From positions 22,249 through 86,248 of IMG/VR virus record IMGVR_UViG_3300020021_000004: DNA of 64,000 bases. One strand, 5' to 3'. Every line of letters starts with the position of its first letter. The first letter of the stretch is position 1. This document shows positions 41,572 through 49,178 of the stretch, one piece after another. The notes beneath the pieces were generated by a model. That model was given only the letters and a program-made list of their open reading frames with translations, was not told the DNA's origin and did no database searches. A program made the position numbers and the translations under genes. Origin of the DNA: a virus.

Positions 41572-42075
41572 TCAGTCGCCAAGGCGTCGCTGAAGGACCC
41601 GAAGAATCGAGGTTGTCTCCGTCATCTGCTGCTTGAGGGTCGTGCCGTGGCCCCTCTCCAGAGCGTTGACGATGCCTCCAAAGCGGTCCACCTGCGACTT
41701 CATCGACGTGACGTTGTCCAAGAGGGTCGCAATGCCCCGCTCCCAAGCCGAATTGGAGATGTTGGAGTCCGCACGCAGGTCTTGCGCGGACAGTATCTTC
41801 TGCTCGCTGATCCAATCGTTGCGGCGAGCAGCTTCACATTCTTTCCAGGAAGCCCACTTCTGTGTCTCGACCTTCACCTTCTCACGCTTGGCTCGATCGA
41901 GGAGCGCCTTCATGTGCGCTCCATCAGCCTTGCCTTCAGTGCGACCCGGCTTGCCCTTGTCGTCGATCCATTCGATGTACGCCTTCTCATCTCCAGAGTC
42001 CGAATAGGTCCGGATGTATGCCTTCGTGATCTGTTTGATGGAGGCGGTGACGGTGCGGCGGTCGTAGGAGTACAT
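41572..42075 (-). CDS. Hypothetical protein with MYSYDRR start, 167 aa
   Basis: Begins MYSYDRRTVTASIKQITKAY; the first seven residues are identical to the 101-aa protein at 36395-36700. A GTG one codon earlier is possible. A short beta region (IRTYSDSGDEKAYIEWIDD) is followed by helices, ending TTSILRVLQRRLGD. The shared opening peptide in two otherwise different proteins suggests a functional N-terminal tag. Family not recognised. Confidence 0.5.
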   Translation of the reverse strand: MYSYDRRTVTASIKQITKAYIRTYSDSGDEKAYIEWIDDKGKPGRTEGKADGAHMKALLDRAKREKVKVETQKWASWKECEAARRNDWISEQKILSAQDLRADSNISNSAWERGIATLLDNVTSMKSQVDRFGGIVNALERGHGTTLKQQMTETTSILRVLQRRLGD

Positions 42076-42096
42076 CACCTGGGCGGACCTATAAAA

Positions 42097-44031
42097 TCAT
42101 TCCACGGATGGCTTGCGGAACACAAACAAGGGCTCAGTACTCCGCATTTTACCCAAGAAGCCGAGCGGGATGTTCCAGGTGTCTTCCAGTTGGAATCCGA
42201 CCCGTTGAGCGCGGGTCTGTAGCTCTTGGGCGATGGGGTACGCTTGGCGTCCTATCCTCACGTTCTTAGTGTTGATAGCCATCACACACCCTGGCCGTAG
42301 ATGAGTCCAAGATTTCCGGATCAAAGGCTCAAGAAAACCTTCAAGCCAGTCATTCCAAGACCTGTAGCGAACCCAGCTCTGACGCGAATCTTCCGAATAA
42401 CGCTCCACCGAGAAATACGGTGGGGACGTAAAGACCAGGTCAGCTTGAAGCTGGCCTAGGTCCACGTCTTCGAAAGGTTGTCCGTGAAATGTGAAGCGGG
42501 GCTCCGACAACCCCAACAAGCGGCCCAATTGCTCGTACGCCATGCCGGCGTCGGGATGAGGGTCACACCCCACATATGGTCGACCACTTGCAAGAGTGCC
42601 CGTCGCACGACCTCCATAACCTGCGCAGGGGTCGAGGACCAAGCCCCCTTCTGGGCAAAGACTACTCACAACTGCCTTCGCAAAGCACGGCCTAAAATTA
42701 GTAGGGGCTCGAACGACTGCCTGCACGGCACGAAATATCCGGACGGGTGTCATTGGGTCTTTGACCCTCAACTGAAATCGGACGGCCTTCCGCAAAGAGG
42801 TGGGGTCGTACCAGGCTTCCCGGGCCGACAGATGTTCCCGATACCTAGCGTCCCAACGGTATGCAAACAAATGCTGGCAGAGACGGGCTCCAGCAGAGGA
42901 GATTCCAGAGAACTGACCGTCTTGGTAGTGGGCGGGAGATTTCATCAGGCGACACCAATCCAAGAGGGCTTCGTCCTGCGACGGCAATCGTAATGGGATC
43001 TCCGTCTTCAACAGGATCCCCAGCACGCTATCTTCATAGGTGGGGGAGGTTGCATCAAGACGACGAATCGCCTCCAACGCTGACCCGTCGTCCAACTCCT
43101 GACGAACGACTTTCTTAGGGCGGCCTGGGGTGTTCCGTGGAACGCCCATCCGATCCAAAGCCCTCCTCACACTGTTCCGAGATACTTGCAACAGTTCGGC
43201 GATGGCCTGTGCCGAAAAGCTTCGGTCGAGAAGAGGTTGAAGGCGTTCGGTCGTCAACAAGTCTCTTGGGGGAATGCCAGCCTTAGGTCTGTGGAAATCC
43301 AGCTTGTACAGCATGCTGGAATGCATATGAGGCTCTACCCTTTTCAGGAAGCGGTTCAAGGAGGTGCGGCTGTGAATGCAGATTTCAGCGTCCCCTGTCG
43401 TGTAGAGGTTGGCTTGGATCCCTAAATGACGCAGAGCCCGCATCAACACCTGCTGATTGGCGGGATCGGGGCTCACAGCAAATCGCACGCCGTTCTGGCC
43501 CTTAGAGCCATCGTCCATGAACCACACCGCAAGGGCAAGGTCGTCCACCCACTCCAAGGGCATCCCCGTGAACACCTTGTCTCCCAAACCTGTCGGGTAG
43601 AACGTTTGCCAGAATGGGAACAGCACCGAGCATCCATGGGTTGTGAGGACGTTTCCCGGGAAACCATGGTGCACCACATCTCGTGTGCTCAACCAGAAGG
43701 TTGCCCATTCTTGGACCTTCCAGTCGAGGTACGGGCGCTGCTTAACCGAATGATGCTCTGTGTAGGCCGCCGTCTTGGACCCAGTCTTAAACAGACGGCC
43801 ATCACCCAACATAGACCCCACAAGAATCGACCGAAGTCGAGGCTCCAGTTTTCCAGGTAACTTCAGGCGATCACTCTTACTTATCGTGAGGATCCCGAAC
43901 TGTTTTCGAAGACGGTTGATCCGCACTTGATAGGTGCCGTACAGGACTGCGATCTCAGTCTCTGTCCTGCCCTCTTCAACGTATAGACGGTAGAACTCGT
44001 CGGGACCTAAATTGGCCAAAGGCTGTGTCAC
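42097..44031 (-). CDS. LAGLIDADG homing endonuclease fused to DNA methyltransferase
   Basis: 644 residues from the GTG at 44031. Order: helix-turn-helix-like (TETEIAVLYGTYQVRINRL); LAGLIDADG endonuclease with motif 1 VGSMLGDG (about 71-78) and motif 2 VWFMDDGS (169-176); second HTH (AQAIAELLQVSRNSVRRAL); AT-hook-like PGRPKK; linker; methyltransferase with motif I LDPCAGYGGRATG (466-478) and catalytic TSPPYF (535-540). The I-then-IV order with SPPY fits an amino (N6-A or N4-C) DNA methylase. I prefer 44031 because the longer TTG start at 44145 lies inside the capsid-gene terminator and before the promoter/inverted repeat. One gene may therefore cut and protect DNA. Confidence 0.7.
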   Translation of the reverse strand: MTQPLANLGPDEFYRLYVEEGRTETEIAVLYGTYQVRINRLRKQFGILTISKSDRLKLPGKLEPRLRSILVGSMLGDGRLFKTGSKTAAYTEHHSVKQRPYLDWKVQEWATFWLSTRDVVHHGFPGNVLTTHGCSVLFPFWQTFYPTGLGDKVFTGMPLEWVDDLALAVWFMDDGSKGQNGVRFAVSPDPANQQVLMRALRHLGIQANLYTTGDAEICIHSRTSLNRFLKRVEPHMHSSMLYKLDFHRPKAGIPPRDLLTTERLQPLLDRSFSAQAIAELLQVSRNSVRRALDRMGVPRNTPGRPKKVVRQELDDGSALEAIRRLDATSPTYEDSVLGILLKTEIPLRLPSQDEALLDWCRLMKSPAHYQDGQFSGISSAGARLCQHLFAYRWDARYREHLSAREAWYDPTSLRKAVRFQLRVKDPMTPVRIFRAVQAVVRAPTNFRPCFAKAVVSSLCPEGGLVLDPCAGYGGRATGTLASGRPYVGCDPHPDAGMAYEQLGRLLGLSEPRFTFHGQPFEDVDLGQLQADLVFTSPPYFSVERYSEDSRQSWVRYRSWNDWLEGFLEPLIRKSWTHLRPGCVMAINTKNVRIGRQAYPIAQELQTRAQRVGFQLEDTWNIPLGFLGKMRSTEPLFVFRKPSVE

Positions 44032-44089
44032 TAACGTAGGTATAAACACACCACGTCGAAAAAGTCTACGTGTGTTTATACCTACGTTA
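44032..44089 (-). repeat. 20-bp perfect inverted repeat, probable operator
   Basis: TAACGTAGGTATAAACACAC is present as a perfect 20-base inverted repeat (44032-44051 and 44070-44089) with an 18-base spacer. The arm nearest the capsid gene contains the -10-like TATAAA of the promoter described next. As RNA it would also form a long hairpin just before the preferred GTG start. Two modes (protein-bound operator or RNA hairpin) are possible. Confidence 0.65.
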
Positions 44090-44102
44090 AGTTCCACCTC
44101 AA
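44075..44102 (-). promoter_or_regulatory. Promoter candidate for the endonuclease-methylase gene
   Basis: Sense: TTGAGG (44102-44097), 16-base spacer, TATAAA (44080-44075). The -10 lies inside the inverted-repeat arm, so a dimer bound there would block initiation. It follows the capsid terminator by about 20 bases, so independent expression makes sense. Confidence 0.45.
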
Positions 44103-44124
44103 AAGGGACGTTAAATAGACGAAA

Positions 44125-44152
44125 CCCCCGGCCAGCTTGCGCCAACCAGGGG
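44125..44152 (-). terminator. Strong intrinsic terminator of the major capsid gene
   Basis: Sense strand: a 12-bp stem (CCCCTGGTTGGC with GCTGGCCGGGGG, four G-U pairs) closed by a GCAA (GNRA) tetraloop, followed by TTTCGTCTATTT. It lies 34 bases after the capsid stop codon. A weaker hairpin CAGCC/GGCTG precedes it. Confidence 0.6.
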
Positions 44153-44186
44153 TCCCGACAATCAGCCCGTCAAGGCTGTTTTTGGC

Positions 44187-45065
44187 TCAGACGCGGGTCA
44201 CTACGAGACGGGTCAGAGCACGCGGGTTGAAGGCCCCGATGCCGACGTTCTCGAAGCAGCTGAAACCAATCGTGCGGGCCTTCGGGTCATCCGCCGACAG
44301 CACGGTCAGTTCCGTGCGGACGGGGAAGCGACCGAAGTTCTCCGGTTCGCCGCAGACGTACACGAAGCCGGCCGGAACGAGGCGGCTCGTGATGATCTGA
44401 GCGCCCCAGAGGGTCGCCTGGAGACCGGTCTTCAGCAAGGTTGCCTGAGACTCGATGTCCAAGATGTCGCGACCGAACTTGCGGATATCCGCGTAGTCGA
44501 CCGCGTTCATGTAGATACGAGCCACGCGCAAGTCGTGACGCTCGATCTCGGCGAAGGCGTCCGCGAGGACACTCGGCGAAATCGGGGCGACAACGGCCAC
44601 GTCGGGGTTCGTCTGACCCGGGAGAGTGTCGAAGCCCGAGACAGCGATGCTGTCCAAGACCGCGAACACGCGCTCGTCTTCCGCGGCCTGGATCTGGGCT
44701 TTCGCCAAGTCCTGGCTGCGTTCGATCAAGTCGAAGCGACGCTCCTTGATCTGCGTGAGCGGGATCTCCGGGTTCGAGGCGATCTCGAACAACGGGAAGA
44801 TCACGCGGCGAGGCTTCTGGATCGCGACGATGTTCTGGCCTTCTTCGCCGACCACGAACGCCGTAACTTCCGGGTCCTTGTCGTAGATGGGCAGAGCGCC
44901 GTCTGGCAACTGCTCGACCAAGAAGGTCTTGCGACCAACTGCCGTGTAGTCACGGCGAAGGCGGAGCGGCTGGATCATGGAGGTAGCGAGCTTGGCGCGA
45001 CCGGCGGCGGTCTTGATGTACTCGCTGATGATCTGCTGCTTGAGTTCGTTGGAAACTTGGTTCAT
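44187..45065 (-). CDS. Major capsid protein, HK97 fold
   Basis: 292 residues. Features fitting the HK97-fold capsid proteins of larger myoviruses are the N-arm (SNELKQQIISEYIKTAAGRA), a long central helix region (SVLADAFAEIERHDL then ARIYMNAVDYADIRKFG), and the conserved C-terminal TSRLVPAGFVYVCGEPENFG with RTIGFSCFENVGIGAFNP. Gene order portal, protease, scaffold, small head protein, capsid supports the call. A good AAGGAA ribosome-binding site precedes the ATG, and a strong terminator follows. Confidence 0.8.
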   Translation of the reverse strand: MNQVSNELKQQIISEYIKTAAGRAKLATSMIQPLRLRRDYTAVGRKTFLVEQLPDGALPIYDKDPEVTAFVVGEEGQNIVAIQKPRRVIFPLFEIASNPEIPLTQIKERRFDLIERSQDLAKAQIQAAEDERVFAVLDSIAVSGFDTLPGQTNPDVAVVAPISPSVLADAFAEIERHDLRVARIYMNAVDYADIRKFGRDILDIESQATLLKTGLQATLWGAQIITSRLVPAGFVYVCGEPENFGRFPVRTELTVLSADDPKARTIGFSCFENVGIGAFNPRALTRLVVTRV

Positions 45066-45107
45066 GACTTCTTTTCCTTGCGGGAATTCCCAGTTAGAGG
45101 TCGCCGC

Positions 45108-45716
45108 TCAGATGCGGAGGTCGATGACCATCAGTGAGTTGTTCGCGTCAGGAGCGATCTTGACGATGCCGATGATGGTCGGAGTCGTGCTTGCGCCCGT
45201 CTCGTAAGCATCCGCGATGTTGTTGGTCACGAAACCGTTGACGCTCGCGTACAGGAGGTTGCCCGCCGCGTACGTCAGAGCAGTTGTGTCCGCGATCTGG
45301 TCTTGGGTTTCCCAGATCGAGAGACCTACCGAGCCACGGCCGCACAGATACGGGCCACGACCGGACGCGATGCCGGGAGTGTTCTCGTAGGGGTTGCCGA
45401 GAGAGTCGTTGATGAAGATGCCGAGGGGGCGGAGCTTGGCGTCGTACGCGGTGGCAATCTTCACTGCACCGCCGTGATAGCCGTTGCCGGCGTCATAGCG
45501 CGTGAAGGCGATCGAGGCGCCGAGGACGCCCTTCTTGCTGATACCCGCGAGGGTGGTCGAGACGTTGCCGGTCGTGGTGATGACGGGGGGATTGCTCTGC
45601 GTGAAAGCATCCGCCGACAGGATTCCAAGCGAGTTGCGAATCCCTTCGTGAAAAATCTGGACACGTCCAGAAGTCTCCCTGAAGTCACCCGAGCCTTGGC
45701 CGATGGACATAGGCAT
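45108..45716 (-). CDS. Small head protein, capsid decoration candidate
   Basis: 202 residues between the scaffold-like and capsid genes, the usual place of a decoration or head-stabilising protein. It is beta-rich (GLSIWETQDQIADTTALTY, ASTTPTIIGIVKIAPDANNS) and ends MVIDLRI, without Cys-rich or enzymatic motifs apart from one Cys. The ribosome-binding site AGGAG is clear. It may alternatively be a minor capsid protein or a head-fibre subunit. Confidence 0.5.
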   Translation of the reverse strand: MPMSIGQGSGDFRETSGRVQIFHEGIRNSLGILSADAFTQSNPPVITTTGNVSTTLAGISKKGVLGASIAFTRYDAGNGYHGGAVKIATAYDAKLRPLGIFINDSLGNPYENTPGIASGRGPYLCGRGSVGLSIWETQDQIADTTALTYAAGNLLYASVNGFVTNNIADAYETGASTTPTIIGIVKIAPDANNSLMVIDLRI

Positions 45717-45806
45717 TGTTGCGTTCTCCTAATTGGCTTCGTTTGCTGGGGTGGGACGATTTACATCTGGGATTTAGGAAACTTGGGGGTCGCTTTCAGA
45801 CGCGAA
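45717..45806 (-). other. Leader of the small head protein
   Basis: 90 bases. It contains AAATCCCAGATGTAAATC, related to the ATCCCAGAT text in the sheath leader, and an AGGAG ribosome-binding site. No clear promoter or terminator. Confidence 0.25.
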
Positions 45807-47183
45807 TCACGTGTCGAACACGCTCTTCACATCCGGAGCCGACGCCCAAAGACCCGACAACTTGTCGATCTCGCCGCCCGCTGAAGGAGCCGAAGCACCA
45901 CCGAGCTGTGCAACACCACCAGTTGGACGAGTGCCAACCGTGCGTGTCGAAGCCGTACGAGTCATACCTGCCGGAACGCTCGCCTGAATGGGAGTGCCAT
46001 TCTGGAGAGAGTAAGCGTGAGCTGCTTGCTGGACTTCGTCGTGGCTCGCGAACAAGGCCGTGAGGGCCTCATCCTCAGCACCGAGACGAACTTCAGTCAT
46101 GTCCATCGACGGACCTTCGAGCTGAATGTCCATCATGGCGCCAGTGCCTGCCGTCAGCATGGAGGTGTCGGTTGAAGACGCCGTCTGCTGCTGGAGCATC
46201 TGGTCCAACATCTGGTCGTCGCCCATGGGCTGCTGCTGTTGCGGCTGGCCCTGCTGACCCTGTTGCATCATCTGCGACAGCATCTGCTGAACCTGCTGCT
46301 GAGCCTGCTCCTGGCTCATCTGCTGCTGGGGCTGTTGAGCCTGCTGAAGCTGAGCCATCTGCTGGACGGCCTGCTGAGCACCCTGCTGATCACCCGACAT
46401 GAGGGCGTCACACGCCTTCTTCTGAAGGGCAGAGATCTGAGCAGCGGCTTGCTTCTGCTGGTCGTCGTCCTGATCCTTGTCGTCGTCCTTCTTCTTGAAG
46501 TTCTCGGGGATCTGACCAGCTTCTTTGTCCTGCTGTTGGCCCTTATCCTGGCCCTTGTCCTCGTCGTCCTTCTTCTTGAAGTTCTCGGGGATCTGACCAG
46601 CTTCCTTCTTGTCCTGCTGGCCCTTGTCTTGCTGACCCTTTTCCTCGTCGTCCTTCTTCTTGAAGTTCTCGGGGATCTGGCCGGCTTCCTTCTTGTCCTG
46701 TTGTTCCTTGTCCTGCTGACCCTTGTCTTCGTCTTCTTGCGAAGAGAGACGAGCCGCAGTGGCGACGATGTCGGCGTCCGCCATGTGCATGAACGCGAAG
46801 GCCTGGTCCTCGATCATCTGAGCGGAGGCAGTCTTCGGCAACATGCGCTTGGCAAGGCTCAAGCAAACGTCGGCCTTCTTCTCCAGGAAGTCGTCTTCCT
46901 CTTCGTCCTGAGCAGCCGTCTTCTCGGGATGGTTGAAAGTGTCGCCACGCATCTCGGGCATGCCGAGTTCGTTGCGCTTCACTTCGTCGCCGCTGTACTC
47001 GGCTTGCCAAGTACCGGGCGAGACGTCCTCACCGAATTCGGAGGGGCCGCCAATCTCGTACTTGTCAGCAGCGGGTTGCTGCTTCAAGTGATCTTGGTTC
47101 ATTGCTCGGGGGTCATCAGCCTTCTTGAGGCTGTTGGCCAACTTGACGATTTGGTCTCGGTTCCAAGTAGTTCGCTCGCGCAT
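45807..47183 (-). CDS. Scaffold-like Gln-rich protein with tandem repeats
   Basis: 458 residues from the ATG at 47183, which is preceded by AGGAAGG; an upstream ATG is less well placed. The middle has three or four copies of a 25-30-residue unit KKEAGQIPENFKKKDDEDKG, followed by a Gln-rich helical stretch (QQAVQQMAQLQQAQQPQQQM). The flexible, charged helical make-up and the position between protease and capsid genes fit an internal scaffold. The repeated IPEN could be processing sites for the neighbouring protease, which is speculation. The C-terminal 100 residues are more globular. Confidence 0.55.
   Translation of the reverse strand: MRERTTWNRDQIVKLANSLKKADDPRAMNQDHLKQQPAADKYEIGGPSEFGEDVSPGTWQAEYSGDEVKRNELGMPEMRGDTFNHPEKTAAQDEEEDDFLEKKADVCLSLAKRMLPKTASAQMIEDQAFAFMHMADADIVATAARLSSQEDEDKGQQDKEQQDKKEAGQIPENFKKKDDEEKGQQDKGQQDKKEAGQIPENFKKKDDEDKGQDKGQQQDKEAGQIPENFKKKDDDKDQDDDQQKQAAAQISALQKKACDALMSGDQQGAQQAVQQMAQLQQAQQPQQQMSQEQAQQQVQQMLSQMMQQGQQGQPQQQQPMGDDQMLDQMLQQQTASSTDTSMLTAGTGAMMDIQLEGPSMDMTEVRLGAEDEALTALFASHDEVQQAAHAYSLQNGTPIQASVPAGMTRTASTRTVGTRPTGGVAQLGGASAPSAGGEIDKLSGLWASAPDVKSVFDT
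46486..46735 (-). repeat. In-frame DNA tandem repeat inside the scaffold-like gene
   Basis: Blocks containing CTTCTTGAAGTTCTCGGG and GATCTGACCAGCTTC (plus strand) recur three times at 80-90-base spacing, with only a few differences. They encode the repeated AGQIPENFKKKDD unit. Confidence 0.65.
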
Positions 47184-47226
47184 GACGGGACACCTTCCTA
47201 TGCCCTTCACAGGGTCATAAAGAGAA

Positions 47227-48783
47227 TCACGACACCCCTAGGTCGAAGATTCGACCCTTCGTGATGAGGGCGTCACGTTCTGAGGTAGTGAGTTCTCGGC
47301 CAAAAAAGCGGCGACATGCCGCTAAATAGCTATCTACATCTCCGTAGGGTGAGACTCCGCCAACCGCCAAGACAGTGCGGTAGACACGAGTCTCCCCTGC
47401 GATCATTGATCCTTGAAACACGTCCAAAAACCGAGAGATTGCGAGCACTTCGCGACCTGAGTAAGAATTCGCTTCTCGGATCGCGTGCCAACCACCGCTC
47501 TTGAACAGCATAAGACCCGTCACGATGTGACCCGCGAGAGCCCGATCCTGTAGTTTGGACAACACCACCCTGGCGATCGATCTCCAGTGTGGGCTTCTCG
47601 ACGCTTGATGAACGAGAGTGTTATTCTCGTTCTCACTGAGATCCGCACGAGGAGTGACCTCCTTCTTGGTGATCTCCCCACGTACTTTCTCCAGGGCTTT
47701 TTCCTTGAGAATGTCCGCAAGATCGTTGACCGCTTTGTTCAGCGGGTCGTCGCCTCCACCAGCCGGGGGCTTCTTGGGGGTCGCATCATCTGCACCCTCA
47801 AATTGCTCTTCACCTTGCTGACCCAACACTGTGTGGAAGTGGTGGGGAGTCTGCACTTCACGAACGACCTGACACTCGTTCGTCTGGATCTGAGCCAGAC
47901 GAGTATCGCGAGCCGCTTTGGCGCGTAGCAGCGGATCCGCCACCGGTGCGGGCATCGAGAACGCGACCTGCATGCGGTCGCCCACCGTCGCTAGTTCTTC
48001 AGGCGTGAGGATGTCACGCAGCACAGCACCCGTGAACGCCGGATTGGCGACCCACGAGGCTTCAATGAACTTGACGCTCTGGAGGTCCGTGTAGTGACCG
48101 CACAGCTCGGCGATCTTCCGGACCTTGCCCAAGCCGTCGATGAAGGAGTTGCCCTTCATGTAACGGATGTGCGAGCACAGCTGTGTCTCGTCCTCAGCGA
48201 CGTTGCCGCACTTCGAGCACATCGTGTACGCGACCGTGCAACCCATCGAAAGCGTCGAGAGCTGCTTCGAACGGATCGCAGAGATCAACGGACGGTGCTT
48301 CAGCTCCGTCGCTACGAGGATGTCGACGTAGATCGAGTCCCCAATGTCGCGAGCTGCGGCATCGATGATCCGGCCCTTCGACATCTCAGGGATCTGAAGG
48401 TGCTCGACGTAGTTCTGGCCACCAATGAAGGTCCGGAACGTGCCGAGCAAGAGCTTGCGCTCCCAGGAATCTTGGTTGTTGTTGATGTACTTCGTCGTCC
48501 CCGGAGTGATGTAGTAGTCCGAGTACCGACGATCGATCTGGAAGTTGCCGTCGATCTGACGACCCAAAGTCCCGGGACCGTTCTCAACGTCCACGGAAGC
48601 GATGATCGTGCAGTGACTCAGCATGTACTGCTGAGGATTGAACTTCTGCACCAACATCTGCGAGTGAGCTGCTCGAGTGGCGAACGCAGAGCCCGACATC
48701 GCCTTGGCACGCACGTCGTCCCAAGCCGCCATGTTGATGACAGGTTGAGCGACTGCTGCGTTCGCGAACTTGGAGAAAGCCAT
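47227..48783 (-). CDS. Prohead protease with zinc-knuckle insertion
   Basis: 518 residues. An assemblin-type protease domain is suggested by YVEHLQIPE (His128), LSTLSMGC (Ser176/Ser179 region) and FIEASWVANPAFTGAV near 230, the typical 'vSwV..PAn..A' end of phage prohead proteases. Directly after the serine motif is CSKCGNVAEDETQLCSHI (Cys189, Cys192, Cys203, His205), a zinc site inserted in the protease core. The C-terminal half (from about 300) is charged, with a further folded domain. Location next to the scaffold and capsid genes supports the role: cleaving scaffold and head proteins during maturation. Confidence 0.6.
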   Translation of the reverse strand: MAFSKFANAAVAQPVINMAAWDDVRAKAMSGSAFATRAAHSQMLVQKFNPQQYMLSHCTIIASVDVENGPGTLGRQIDGNFQIDRRYSDYYITPGTTKYINNNQDSWERKLLLGTFRTFIGGQNYVEHLQIPEMSKGRIIDAAARDIGDSIYVDILVATELKHRPLISAIRSKQLSTLSMGCTVAYTMCSKCGNVAEDETQLCSHIRYMKGNSFIDGLGKVRKIAELCGHYTDLQSVKFIEASWVANPAFTGAVLRDILTPEELATVGDRMQVAFSMPAPVADPLLRAKAARDTRLAQIQTNECQVVREVQTPHHFHTVLGQQGEEQFEGADDATPKKPPAGGGDDPLNKAVNDLADILKEKALEKVRGEITKKEVTPRADLSENENNTLVHQASRSPHWRSIARVVLSKLQDRALAGHIVTGLMLFKSGGWHAIREANSYSGREVLAISRFLDVFQGSMIAGETRVYRTVLAVGGVSPYGDVDSYLAACRRFFGRELTTSERDALITKGRIFDLGVS

Positions 48784-48785
48784 GT

Positions 48786-49178
48786 TCAGACCCCCTGGAA
48801 ACGAGCCACGAGGCGCTGAGCGGCGTTCTTGGGCTGGACGCCGTAATAGCGAGCCACTAGGCGCTGAGTCGCGTACTTGGGTGCTTTTCCGGTCGCCAAA
48901 TACTCGTCAATCATCTTCATGACGGCTTTGACGGGCGGCATGTGATCCACCAGAAACTCTTTGGTGAGAGCTTCCTTCAAAGCGTCGAGAGCCTGAGGGG
49001 TGGAGTCGTCGAGGTATCGCTTAACCCGAGCTTCGACCTTCTCTTTGGCCGCGAACAGCAACCCCAGGCGATAAATGTTGGGCTGCTTGGCATCCAACTT
49101 CTTGTCGTACTGAGTCAAGCGACCCACCAAGATGGTGAGAAACCCCTTCACAGTCGGAGGAACGCTCGACGTCACCAT
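48786..49178 (-). CDS. Head-region protein with doubled RLVAR motif, 130 aa
   Basis: The ATG at 49178 overlaps the upstream stop by a few bases; longer frames read through the neighbour and are rejected. A helical N-terminus (TVKGFLTILVGRLTQYDKKL) leads to a C-terminal repeat: TQRLVARYYGVQP and AQRLVARFQGV. The same RLVARF motif begins the 59-aa protein at 40100-40279. It could be a short virion-targeting peptide recognised by a common partner. Confidence 0.5.
   Translation of the reverse strand: MVTSSVPPTVKGFLTILVGRLTQYDKKLDAKQPNIYRLGLLFAAKEKVEARVKRYLDDSTPQALDALKEALTKEFLVDHMPPVKAVMKMIDEYLATGKAPKYATQRLVARYYGVQPKNAAQRLVARFQGV

Noticed and set aside
44032-44145. N-terminal extension of the endonuclease-methylase from a TTG at 44145
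   Set aside because: The TTG lies within the terminator hairpin and upstream of the promoter candidate, and no ribosome-binding site precedes it. A start at GTG 44031 is preferred, but this is not proven.
46239-47264. 341-residue Leu/Val-rich plus-strand frame that looks like a membrane protein
   Set aside because: It is the antisense of Gln- and Lys-rich repeats in the scaffold-like gene, which read as Leu and Val runs in reverse. No start signal.
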